Source of the DNA: Plantago ovata
Taxonomy: Eukaryota; Streptophyta; Magnoliopsida; Lamiales; Plantaginaceae
NCBI GenBank assembly: GCA_028274465.1
Contig: CM051456.1
Coordinates: 3,163,545 to 3,227,544, forward strand
Direction: 5' to 3'
Length of the DNA: 64,000 nucleotides
A program made the position numbers and the translations under genes. Under the pieces are notes generated by a model. The model ran no database searches, had not been told where the DNA came from, and saw only the letters and a list, made by a program, of their open reading frames with translations. How positions within the stretch are numbered: position 1 is the stretch's first letter; each line of letters starts with the position of its first letter. Below are positions 10,548-21,339 of the stretch, piece after piece.

Positions 10548-12684
10548 AAAAGCGACGGATGAATTTATCCGTTAAATTTAGCGACGAATAAACTTATCCG
10601 TTGCAAAATTAGCGTTGACCGGGCAGCCCATGGTTTCTTGTATTTAGCGACGGATAAGCTTAGCCGTCTCTAAATTTTAGAGACGGATAAGCTCATCAGT
10701 CTCTAAATCTGATTTTGTTTTAAAAAAAATTATGTTTCTTTTAATTTATTTAATTCACCTACAATATAATAAAATATAATTTTTTAAATGCAATATATAA
10801 TTTTTTAAATGCAATAAGGGGTTCTTCGAGAATCGAACCCGCGACCTCTCGCATGTAGCGAGAATCATACCACTAGACCAAACACCCATTTTTTACACGA
10901 AAATAATCAAGAAATATACTAATAGGAAAGTATTAAACATAAAATAAAATATATGCATATCAAACACTTACAAACCAACCACTGTACAAAATAAAAAGAT
11001 AAGCACATCCTAAAAAATCTTGCACATAGATATATTTATCTGGACAAAGAAAATAGGTAAAGTACTTTTTATTTATTCCCACGTAGAGTACTATTTATTT
11101 ATTCCCAATAATACAAACCAATTTTAACAAAATTATTACAGCACGTACAAATGTACAATACAGGTATAAAAGTATACAAGATCAACAAGAGACAGATTAT
11201 TAATATCAAATTCAAGCTAATTAATTGAAAAATTGAAATGATTCCCGAAACTTAGGGTTTAGAGAACATACCTTAAATTGTAGAGATGAAGGTGAAGGAG
11301 GAGGAGCCGAAGGCCGGTGGTGGTTGAAGGCAACGCGGCGGCGTTGGTGGAAGGCAGTGGCGGTGGTGGTGTTGAAGTCACCCTCAAGTTTAGGTTCATC
11401 AATCCAACCAAGAAAGATCATTATCGTTTTTGTCTAGGAAGCTGCATTTAAACATCATTAAAAGAACTTACAGGATTAAACTCAAGTACCAAACCTTGAA
11501 TACTAAAAACAAAAATCAATCTTTCTGTTTACAATTATACAACCTACAAAGTTTACATGTTTCACCATTATACCACCGACAAATTCAGAGCTACAAAGCA
11601 TACAGTACAATTACACGGCCTACAAATTCAGAGCTACTAGTACCAAATTCATTCACCATTAACCATTAATCACATCACCAAATTCCCTCAACATGAAACA
11701 GGTTTCTCCATTAATCACAGAACCGAATTCATTCAACATTACACCAATAACTCGCCCATCAGTGCCAAATTTCACCATTAATTGACGGTAAAAAGCAATA
11801 GAAACAAATTAAACCTGAAAACCTATTGCTTAAATTGATCGAAAAATCAGCCCAAGCTAAAAAGAGATAACATGACAACTAACAAGGAAGATCTTCTATT
11901 GGCTTTCACCAAGCAATTGAAATGCATCAAGTGGCAGCTTATACCATTGTTACAGTCCGAAAATCAACGAATAACAATGAATTGGATAAAGGAAGATGAA
12001 TTAGGGAAAAGAAGTCACACATAATAGAAATTGCGAACACTCCGCTGTAGTGAGGCGGTCGACGGCGGCGTAAAGCTTCCTCCGGTGGACGAGTAGCTAG
12101 GGCTTTTCCCATTTAAGAAGACGATAGAGAGAGTAATCGGAAGCTCAGACGAATCAAACCATGAAACTCTGAAATCTGAATATCGATTTCGGTGGTGTTG
12201 AACTCGATCTGGTGGTGGTGTGCGGCGGCGGTGGGGCGGTTGGTTGGGGCAGAGGTGGAGGAGATGGTAGAGTAGAGATAGAGAGGAAGAAAGAGAGAAA
12301 ATGGGAAGTTAAGAATTGATCAGATCTAGATCTGATCTTATCCCGTTTTTTTTTTTTTCTTTTTTTTGTTTTATGTTAGCGACGGATAAGTACCGATCCG
12401 TCGTCATAGTATATATTCTTTTATTTTTTCTTTCTTTTTTTTAAATTTTAGCGACGGATAGGCCTTATCCGTCGCTATATTTTATTTAATGAATTTTCTT
12501 TTCTATTAATTAAAAAATGGTCAACTCATATAGCGACGGATAAGTCCATCCGTCTCTAAATTTAGTGACGGATAAACCTATCCGTCGCAAATTTAGTGAC
12601 GGATAAACTCATCCGTCGCTAATTACCGGTCAGATTTGTATCCGTCGTTAAAATCACAGATCCGTCGCTATTTTGCGACCGATT
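10548..12684. mobile_element. non-autonomous DNA transposon with GCGACGGAT subterminal repeats
   Basis: Both ends carry clusters of AGCGACGGATAA and its reverse complement TTATCCGTCGCTA: about five units on the left (10548-10710) and about ten on the right (12375-12684). TAATCCA flanks both sides (10541-10547 and 12685-12691) and is the likely target-site duplication. The element sits inside a LINE. Such subterminal arrays are common in plant CACTA and Mutator-like elements, but no CACTA terminus is present and the 7-bp duplication does not settle the superfamily. No transposase is visible. The inside holds a degenerate tRNA-Pro-like piece and a gene-like GC-rich zone at about 11270-12290. 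Confidence 0.75.
10815..10889 (-). pseudogene. tRNA-Pro-like pseudogene
   Basis: The minus strand starts GGGTGTTTGGTCTAGTGGTA, which matches the acceptor and D-arm (box A) of plant tRNA-Pro, and contains GGGTTCGATTC (box B). The anticodon loop is only five nt (TACAT between CTCGC and GCGAG), and both the acceptor and T stems contain mismatches, so it cannot be a working tRNA. It lies inside the 2.1 kb transposon. Confidence 0.7.
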
Positions 12685-13680
12685 TAATCCACGGTACAAC
12701 ATTGTTTCAACATGCAGGCCATAATATCTTCCTAATGTATGCAAAATATGAGCAGTGGCTTTGAGACTCCTAAGATTGTGCACATAAACGAAATATAGGT
12801 GAGTCAACTATATTCCCCATTTAAAAGTTTATCTAGAGTAGGAAGTCTTTCATGCATTGCTAACCACAAGAAAACTTTTATTCGAGGCAACAATTTAATT
12901 TTCCATAACTTAGACCATGGTAAATGTGGTCTAATGACTGTTTGTTGAATAAGATACTCATATGATGATTTAACAGTAAAGGTTCATGTATTTGTATGCC
13001 TCCAAATAAGATGATCATGTACTTGATTATGAGATAAAGGATAACTCATGATTTGCTTAACCACTGACAAAGGTAAGACTCTACTCAACTTAATGACATT
13101 CCATTGCTTATCATGTATATAATCAGCTACATTTTCAACTGGAGATGAAGGTAACAAAGACAGAGATTTTAGCGCAGCATTATTCATCCAAATATCATCC
13201 CAGAACTTAACTTGAGTACCATCGCCTATGGACCATGCTAACTGATCTTTAAAATCAGGTAAATGCTTAACTAAATGCTTCCAAAGCCAGCTACTGGATG
13301 AGTTACTAGTTGCATCCAGAATTGATGTATTTTGAAAATATTTTACCTTAATAACTTGTGACCACAAAGATGGAGGTTGAGTTAACAACTTTCATAATAA
13401 TTTAAATTGAAAAGACTTATTAAACAAGGACATATTTCTAATGCCTAATCCACCATCAGACTTATTTTGTCTTGATTTGATTTTATAATAAAATTGATAA
13501 TTTCTTGGTCCTTGTAATTTGGGACGTTTGCTGTAGTTTTGTTTTCACTATAGCTGGACTTTTGACTTGTCTAATTTTATATGTTTCACAATCGGACTTT
13601 CGTTTAGTTTTATCGTTGTTTATGTCTCTTTCATCTTCGTTTCATTTATATTTAGTTGAATTAAATTTACCTCTATGATA

Positions 13681-13939
13681 TACTTACTCGAAAACTTTAT
13701 AGTTTTCCACTTTATTTTTTTTAGACTTTTTTATAATGAGTTTGACCTCAAATTAATCATAATTGATAACGAAAAAAATTAATTTTAGAAGTTATATTAT
13801 GCAAATATAATAAGTATACTTTCATAATATAATTTTTAATTTTTTTTTCACAACGAGTTATTATTAATTTGAGGTCAAACCGGACATCGAAAAGTCAACA
13901 AAAATTAAGTGGGAAACTATAAAGTTTCCGGAGGAAGTA
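13681..13939. mobile_element. MITE (family B), copy 2
   Basis: Inverted ends of about 28 bp: CTTACTCGAAAACTTTATAG on the left and the reverse complement of CTTCCTCCGGAAACTTTATAG on the right, flanked by TA. Inner motifs TTTGACCTCAAATTAAT and ATTTGAGGTCAAACC are shared with the element at 7351-7600. Confidence 0.75.
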
Positions 13940-14170
13940 CAATATAGAGCAAATAAGCAAATATGTAGGAACTGAACAAGGTTGAGTTGTTTTTCAAATG
14001 AAACAGAATTGAATAAAACTGAACATAACATAAGAGAATTGAATGAAGTTGAACGTATTAAACTGAACTTAATTAAATAAATTTGAACATAATTGAACTG
14101 AACTAAACTGAACGGAATAGAAAGTAGAGAATTTTCGCATGAAGTTAAAGCTAATTGATTGATCAATAAT
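13940..14170. repeat. degenerate GAACTGAA/GAATTGAA-rich tract
   Basis: Many imperfect short units such as GAACTGAAC, GAATTGAATG and AAACTGAAC occur without a strict period. A similar tract lies at 43930-44120. The minus-strand open frame across it reflects this composition. Confidence 0.5.
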
Positions 14171-14697
14171 CCTTGCCCGTTGATTAATTAATTTAACTAA
14201 CATATATAATAAAATAGTAAGATATAAAATCCAAAGAAAGAGGAAGGTTGAGTTGAGGTTAGTTAATTTTGTTCTTATTGGATTTCTTAATTTCTACGTA
14301 AGTGACCCTTATATCATTCATGATATCATATCGAAGTGACACTAACTAGTACTTTACTTTATTAAATTCCGATTTAATATGTTTAAGCAACTCGTATAAC
14401 TAGTACTAGGAGGCATCGTAATGTCTGGTATAATGAGATTAAATAAATTGTTTAGATGATCGATGTAATAATAAACTTTCACTAAGGTCATGCACTAACG
14501 CTTCCTCATCTAGCTAGCCTCAACTTAAAGATACGATTTCCCAAAGCATATACCGGATCCATTTCCTTTTAGTAATTTTAGCACATAAAGTTATAAGGTA
14601 GTTCAGTTATATAGTTGTATAGAGTTGGAAAGGTGCAGGGTTCAATCTATAACGAAACCATAAGATAGCTTAAGATGTTGTTACAAGCGTGGAAATG
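14171..14697. other. intergenic, nothing recognised
   Basis: AT-rich sequence with no supported feature. Confidence 0.4.
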
Positions 14698-14710
14698 TGG
14701 AAGCATGAGA

Positions 14711-14882
14711 TTTTTTTTTTTTTAAACGGTCAATCTAATCTACTCCTACTCCTACACTAACCCCTAACCACATTATAACTCTGAATATTCTAAACCACCT
14801 TATGTCTCCGTCGGGGTTCGAACCCCCGACACCTTCTTACTATTCCAACACCATTACAACTCGGTCACCCTTATAACCCTAA
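14711..14882 (-). mobile_element. tRNA-derived SINE with target-site duplication
   Basis: On the minus strand the head reads AAGGGTGACCGAGTTG (box A-like) and GGGGGTTCGAACCCC (box B). The 3' part contains AGAGTTATAATGTGGTTAGG and a run of GTAGGAGTAGGAG, and the element ends in poly(A) (poly(T) at 14711-14723 on the + strand). TGGAAGCATRAGA occurs at 14698-14710 and 14883-14895, a 13-bp target-site duplication with one mismatch. Confidence 0.85.
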
Positions 14883-15279
14883 TGGAAGCATAAGACTGTT
14901 TATGATATTTAATTAAAAACGCACTAAACTACAGTGTGTGATAATCAAAGTTGAATTCTTAATTAACTCTTATCGGGCAGATGTATGATGTCTAGATCGT
15001 TTTAATTTGAAACATGTGTGGTTATAATTCATAGTATGAGGTGTGTATTACTTAATACACCCTCGTTTTGTATTTTTATCATATTGTTAATAAAATAGTT
15101 GGCCTTAAAAAAATAAGATATTTATGATTTATGATACGGGATTACGGGGATTCTTGAGAGTTTACTAGATCCACGAAATAAAAAGGGGGAAGGATCTTTA
15201 TCTTTTGTCCTCTATTGCAACTAGACTAGAAGTGAAGCTAGCACAAAAGATCTCGTTGATCCCAAATACCGCACAAAAG

Positions 15280-15682
15280 TATGTAATCATTTCGTTCCTA
15301 ATTAGTTACCCATTTATTTTTAATCATAAAAAAAAAAAAAATTGGTTCAATTTTAATTTATTGATTTGTACCCGGTGACACTTATTAGTGAAAATATATA
15401 AAGTTATTTGTATTAACTTATTAAAAAATGACTAAGATTTTTTTTTTAAACGACAAATCTAACCTATTCATACTCATACTTATACACTACTCATTTACCA
15501 CTCTAACACCAAATACACTCATACGTACTAACCTTATAACTCCAATTATTGTTAAACCATCTTATGCACCTGTCGGGATTCAAACCCTCGACCTATTTTG
15601 TATTACTCCAACACATCTACTACTGACCATCCTTATAATTCTAATACTAAGATAGTGTACCCTGGGACAAAGGGAATATATA
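15280..15682. mobile_element. Stowaway-like MITE carrying a nested SINE
   Basis: The left end TCATTTCGTTCCTAATTAG and the right end CCTGGGACAAAGGGAATATA resemble degenerate Stowaway ends (CTCCGTTCC-type) in inverted orientation. Without the SINE and its duplication the element would be about 190 bp, a normal MITE size. The ends are eroded, so the borders are approximate. Confidence 0.4.
15439..15645 (-). mobile_element. tRNA-derived SINE with perfect 8-bp target-site duplication
   Basis: Same family as 14711-14882, read on the minus strand: box B-like GGGTTTGAATCCC, then TGGAGTTATAAGGTTAGTA and a poly(A) end. ACTAAGAT flanks it at 15431-15438 and 15646-15653. It has landed inside an older MITE-like element. 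Confidence 0.8.
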
Positions 15683-15919
15683 CACCCTCAATTTCATATT
15701 AATAACAAGGGTTAAATACATATAATGGCAAAAAACAACAACTAATTGTATAAAAAGTCAACTTCAAACGACATATACAAAAGTGCCGCTACTTACTAAG
15801 CTTCCGGACCTCAAAATCTCGTTAAAGCGGATTTAATGAGAATTTTTGAAATCCGCCAGCACAAATGGACCTCAAAATCTCGCTCAACTGGATTTAATAG
15901 CAAATTTGACACCCGAAAG

Positions 15920-16680
15920 CTAGTTTCAGCCACTGAAACTAGTCGAAACTAGCTAAAAATGTCTGAAACTAGCTAAAAAAGATTGGAACAAGTTGAAACT
16001 AACTGTTAATTTTATATTTTTTCTGAAATTAACCTTTAAAACTAGTTGTTAATTTTATAAAATAATTAAATTAACTCTAAAAATTATTTATACTAAACTA
16101 AATAAATTTAAAAAATATGGAAACTATATTTACAAAAATATAATTATTATTTTAACTGAAAAAACATAGTGTCATATTAGTTTCAACACATAAAAACTAG
16201 TTTCAGAAGCTAGTTTCAGACAAAAAGCTAATTTCAGAAACTAGTTTCAAACAAAAACTAGTTTCATAAACTAGCTGAAACTAGTTGAAATTAACTATTA
16301 ATGCTAGTTTCAACATCATAAAATGTTAATTTCATTAGTTTCAACAACAAAAATGCTATTTTCGTTAGTTTCAGCATCATAAGTGCTAGTTTCAGCAACA
16401 ACAAAAATCTAGTTTGAGCAACATAAATGCTAGTTTCATTAGTTTCAGCAACAAAAATGTTAGTTTCAACAACTAAATGCTAGTATCATTAGTTTAAGCA
16501 TCATAAGTGCTAGTTTCAGCCACAAAAATGTTAGTTTCAGCAACACGAATGCTAATTTCATTTGTTTCAGCATCATAAGTGAACACAAAAAATGTTAGTT
16601 TCATTAGATTCAACAACAGAAATGCTAGTTTCATTAGTTTCGGCCATAAAAATGCTAGTTTCATTAGTTTCTGTGTATAA
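15920..16680. repeat. CTAGTTTCA minisatellite with inverted flank
   Basis: From about 16195 to 16680 the unit GCTAGTTTCATTAGTTTCAG with variants repeats about every 25-30 bp, some twenty times. At 15920-16000 the same core occurs in the opposite orientation (GAAACTAGTCGAAACTAG), so the array has a short inverted arm separated by AT-rich sequence. Confidence 0.8.
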
Positions 16681-16712
16681 ATATTAATTAGTTAGAAAAA
16701 AATAGTTAAATA

Positions 16713-17244
16713 TAGTGCTGTTTAACGAGCCGAGCCGAGTATTGCTGAGGCTCGGCTAGGCTCGTTAACGAAACGAGCAAGCGAGCCTGAAATCAGGCTC
16801 GAGCTCGAGCTCGTTAGGCTCGGCTCGTTTAATGAAGCGAGCTTAATTTCAGGCTCAAGCTCGGTTCACTTGGCTCGAGCTCGGCTCGTTTGGCTCGGTT
16901 CGTTTGTTAAAATACCATAAAAATATGTTAAAATATTAAATAAAATATAAACAAATTCAAGATTATGCATTAGAATAAACTCTCAAATGATGAAATAATT
17001 AAAGTTTAACAAAATGCAAATATAAGCAATTCAAGCCAATAATCTGAAACTTAAATCATAACTTATAATACTAATACTACTCATAATCTACATGATATCG
17101 AGCCTTATCGAGTACTCTCGAGCCGAGCCTAGCTCGTTAGTGGAACGAACCTATATTTAGGCTCGAGCTCGGCTCGATAAGGTTATCGAGCCGAGCCGAG
17201 CCAAGCCGAGTACTCGATAAGGCTCGATTCGCATAACAGCACTA
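16713..17244. mobile_element. non-autonomous hAT element, 532 bp
   Basis: Terminal inverted repeats begin TAGTGCTGTT at the left and end AACAGCACTA at the right. Inside them are dense GAGCCGAGCC/GGCTCGGCTC strings at both ends around an AT-rich core. GTTAAAYA flanks it at 16705-16712 and 17245-17252, an 8-bp target-site duplication with one mismatch, as expected of hAT elements. No transposase is encoded. Confidence 0.85.
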
Positions 17245-17361
17245 GTTAAACATAATTAGCTAGTAATTAATTAACACTAATGGATGTCAAAAACACCACC
17301 AGAATCCATTTTAGCGAGAAAAATGGAGTCCAACAAGCAATTGAGATCCAAATTGATTAGA

Positions 17362-17465
17362 TTTTAGGGCACCAAAAAATAGAATGACCTTTTTTGTAAG
17401 ATGTTTTTAAATTTTAGGGCACCAAAACATAAAATGACCTTTTTTGTAAGAGGTTTTTTAAGTTG
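17362..17465. repeat. two-copy tandem repeat, about 51-bp unit
   Basis: TTTTAGGGCACCAAAA followed by AATGACCTTTTTTGTAAGA occurs twice in direct orientation, near the right end of the MULE-like element. Confidence 0.8.
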
Positions 17466-17525
17466 ATTGTTTTAGCAATTGGGTGCTCTAGAGAGGTTCC
17501 TTTATGTAATTTTCTGTAATAACAA

Positions 17526-18840
17526 TTCCTATTTGTTATTTTAAATTCTGTTTACGTATTTGTATTCGCCTATTTTTATTAGTTTTTAGTATCTTGCAAA
17601 GTTACATTTACTATAAACACCAACACACATTATTCAGACCTTTTATAATACGGATTGAAATAAAATACAGAGGATTAAGAAAGAAAAGGAAAGTACTGTA
17701 GTTTTTAATAATAAGTATATAGTTTTATGAGCAAGTAGGATCGCTTTTACACCTCATAGCCCATCACCTTACGTAATATGCACCTTTGTGATGCAACCAT
17801 CCATTCCACCCCCCACTGAAAAAAGAAACCCCCCGTAACCCAACCCATCTTTTTTAATCAATTCCTTAACCCATTTATTTATACACTTCTAAGTATGTAT
17901 GTATAATCAATCATACATCATTTGCCATTCTTATTTACACTTTTCTATAGACTGCTGTACTTAGTTTACATATCAACTTCAAATTTAAAAGAATCTAATC
18001 ATTCAATAATTATGACGTACGTCTTGTTTACGGTGCTTTTCTATTTTCTTTTCAATTTATATGTTACAAATTTAATTATACAATATATGAAGTTTGAGCT
18101 TCGAATTTATGGTGATTCATTTGGCTATATATTCTAGTGATTTTTACTGATGATCTTATTGGTTTAAGCATTCTCGAAAACATAGATGTATAATTTTGTT
18201 GTATCAGCGTATGAGTTATGGTTGTAGACTTGTAGTTGTATATTCTATGTTTGTATTGATAAGGTAACTATGAGTTGGTTTGGTGATGAAAGTGAGCTGG
18301 TGGGGATTGGGGAACCATGTGTTGAATTCTAAATGTTAGACCATGACTTGTGCTCTTTTGTAATGTGGTTTCCGTTAGATAAGTTTTATTTTGGGGTTAT
18401 AAAGAGTGTGTGTGGGGGGGGGGGGGTAATTCTTGATGGGACATAACTCATAAGGTAAGGTAGTTTAATTGTTTAAGAGTAAGGTACTAGTATAGGTGTG
18501 ATTGGTAAATGATAATATAAGAATAGTGTAATCTTTGTCCTTAAAAAGACATTAAAAAAAAAAGTTTGAGCTACCCGCATACATAAACCCCTCCTTGTTA
18601 AGATTCGGCTAACACACCGTCACTATTCTCTGAAACTACGGTGAACCAAATACAAACCAAATTGTTCTTTTTTTTATGTACATTTTATCCTTACTCGTAT
18701 ACATAGTGAAAAACTCCAACACTTCGCTTACACTCCGATTCTTATTAGATCGAAGCATTTGACCTCGTCAAATTTGACACTTTGAATGTTTAAAATAACA
18801 TCTTTATATCAAATTACGACTCTAACATGTAATAAACCCG
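17526..18840. other. intergenic upstream of the glutaredoxin gene
   Basis: No gene recognised. A 13-G run lies at 18414-18426. The stretch 18430-18560 (GGACATAACTCATAAGG ... GAATAGTGTAATCTTTGTCC, then A-rich) looks like a very degenerate SINE copy. The ORF-like stretch at 17922-18137 has no similarity that I recognise. Confidence 0.4.
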
Positions 18841-19075
18841 GTCCAGTCTAATATAAGTACGGGGAGGGGAGACAATACATACTACGTATAACAAGAAATC
18901 TAGCAATATAAATATAATAGCCACACACGCACACATCTTTCCTCCACGTACCCTTTTTACTAATTCCCCAACACATAATAATTTCCAAGAATCCAAATTT
19001 TCATTTCATTTCATTTCATTTCCCTTCCCTTCCCTAGCTAGTACTCTCCATACTCCCCCCATACCCACCGTTGAC

Positions 19076-19486
19076 ATGGCAACGGAAGGCGTCCGCCGCT
19101 ACTCCCCGCTCAACGACGGCGGAGTCCGCCTCGAACTCACTCCCACCACCACCTCACCACTCGCTATCGACGGGTCGGAGTCAGCCGAGATGCGTATCCA
19201 ACGCCTCATAACCGAGAACCCTTTGATCATCTTTAGTGGGCCCTCTTGCTGCATGTGCCACGTCATGAAGTCCCTCCTTTCAAACTTTGGGGTCCACCCC
19301 ACCGTCATCGAGCTCGCGGAAGAAGAGATCGCCGATGGAGGCGGCGCGTGGGGATCACTCCCGGCCTTGTATATAGGCGGCGCGTGCGTTGGGAGCCTTG
19401 AGAGCCTTGTGGCGTTGCACTTGAGTAATAATCTTGTGCCTAAGCTTGTTGAAGTTGGTGCTCTTGGAAATACTATTGATTTCTGA
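19076..19486 (+). CDS. CC-type (ROXY) glutaredoxin, GRXC6/ROXY21-like
   Basis: A single-exon frame of 136 residues. The core RIQRLITENPLIIFS leads into the plant-specific CC-type active site CCMC at 58-61, then the HVMKSLLSNFGVHPTVIEL helix-strand segment, the cis-proline strand LPALYIGG at 95-102 and the glycine turn VGSLESLVALHL. ROXY proteins act in the nucleus and cytosol with TGA bZIP factors in petal development and in stress or nitrogen responses. Most close relatives end in ALWL or similar, which is needed for some TGA-repressor functions; this one ends GALGNTIDF, so that motif is absent or altered. The coding sequence is much GC-richer than its surroundings. The ATG is the first in frame, after a CT-rich leader. 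Confidence 0.93.
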   Translation: MATEGVRRYSPLNDGGVRLELTPTTTSPLAIDGSESAEMRIQRLITENPLIIFSGPSCCMCHVMKSLLSNFGVHPTVIELAEEEIADGGGAWGSLPALYIGGACVGSLESLVALHLSNNLVPKLVEVGALGNTIDF

Positions 19487-20013
19487 ATTACTACTTGATT
19501 AATTATTAATTACAATTGATTAATAATTAATCATACTAGTAGTATTGTACTTTCTTCTCATCATATTTATTACGGTATATTTTAGCTATATATATGTAGC
19601 TAAAATTTCAAGGAAGCAATATATATATTATAGTGGTAGTAGTATAGAAATTAGGGAGGAAAAATTAATCTTTTTTCTCTTTAGTGTTTTTATTATTAAT
19701 TAATTATCATCGTTTGTAAGGTTGTGAATTAATATTCTCATATATATATATTCCGATTATGAGATTTACTAGTGAGATTATTGGGGGGGGGGATGTTGTG
19801 TTGTGAAATTTGTACATGCAGTGCAGTTTTGCAGCGGTTAATAAATTGCGTATTTATTTCATCATTTTGGGCACTTGGAGTAATCTTTGAGTCTTATTGT
19901 AATTTATTTCTTTTTCTATAAAATTATTTCCTTTTCTTTTTAATATTTGAACCAATTCGTCTTCCTTTTTTGTTTTCTTCGCCCCATATATTCATTTGAA
20001 CTATGCAAAAGAA

Positions 20014-21149
<1,136 letters not shown>

Positions 21150-21160
21150 GTGGGATATTC

Positions 21161-21328
21161 TCGGGAGTGACCGGTGGTATGCTGAAGCAGCACAAGAGAG
21201 ATTGGAAGTTCAAATTTGATTGAGACATAACATGGTATAGACATAATTGGAGTTATAATGTTAGTAAAGGAGTAGTGTAGGAGTAAGAGTATGAGAGTTA
21301 ACCATCTTTGCCGTTTAAAAAAAAGAGA
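21161..21328 (+). mobile_element. tRNA-derived SINE, plus strand
   Basis: The head GGGAGTGACCGGTGG is box A-like, GGAAGTTCAAATTTGATTG is a weak box B, and the tail has TTGGAGTTATAATGTTAGTA, GTGTAGGAGTAAGAG and a poly(A) end. GTRGRATATTC flanks it at 21150-21160 and 21329-21339 (two mismatches). Confidence 0.7.
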
Positions 21329-21339
21329 GTAGAATATTC

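Larger units (their letters stand above)
10010..13515 (-). mobile_element. 5'-truncated LINE, interrupted by a 2.1 kb DNA element
   Basis: Read on the minus strand, the piece starts near 13515 with the end of the reverse transcriptase region (KSDGGLGIRNMSLF) and continues through the linker (LWSQVIKVKYF, LAWSIGDGTQVKFWDD) into the zf-RVT domain (LPWSKLWKIKLLPRIKVFLW; a decayed C-x2-C...H...C knuckle ends near 12700). After the insertion at 10548-12684 the RNase H domain resumes at about 10540 (PLLAELQAVKQGL, LCIQTDSLVV, VNQAADALAKYG) and the 3' end runs to about 10010. Endonuclease and most of the reverse transcriptase are missing. Several stops and frame changes show that it is dead. Residues between the zinc knuckle and PLLAEL also appear to be lost. 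Confidence 0.8.
15709..17516. mobile_element. MULE-like non-autonomous element with nested hAT and minisatellite
   Basis: TAATAACAA occurs at 15700-15708 and 17517-17525, a perfect 9-bp duplication of the length made by Mutator-like transposases. The ends are loosely inverted (GGGTTAAATACATATAATGG against the reverse complement of the right end, CAGAAAATTACATAAAGG), and the subterminal GGACCTCAAAATCTCGCT region is echoed in inverse on the right. The inside has a CTAGTTTCA minisatellite and a 532-bp hAT element; without the latter it is about 1.27 kb. No transposase frame is present. Confidence 0.55.

Noticed and set aside
10815-10889. Functional tRNA-Pro gene
   Set aside because: Anticodon loop has five bases and stems carry mismatches.
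10548-12684. Canonical CACTA transposon
   Set aside because: Subterminal repeats fit, but no CACTA terminus and no 3-bp target duplication could be defined.
12619-12807. Minus-strand frame that resembles a reverse transcriptase palm (MTHLYF...)
   Set aside because: It lies after the zf-RVT region in the LINE, where the correct frame gives the decayed zinc knuckle, and it runs into the transposon repeats; the similarity is chance.
13864-14166. 100-residue minus-strand ORF
   Set aside because: Arises from the GAACTGAA-type repeat tract and overlaps a MITE end.
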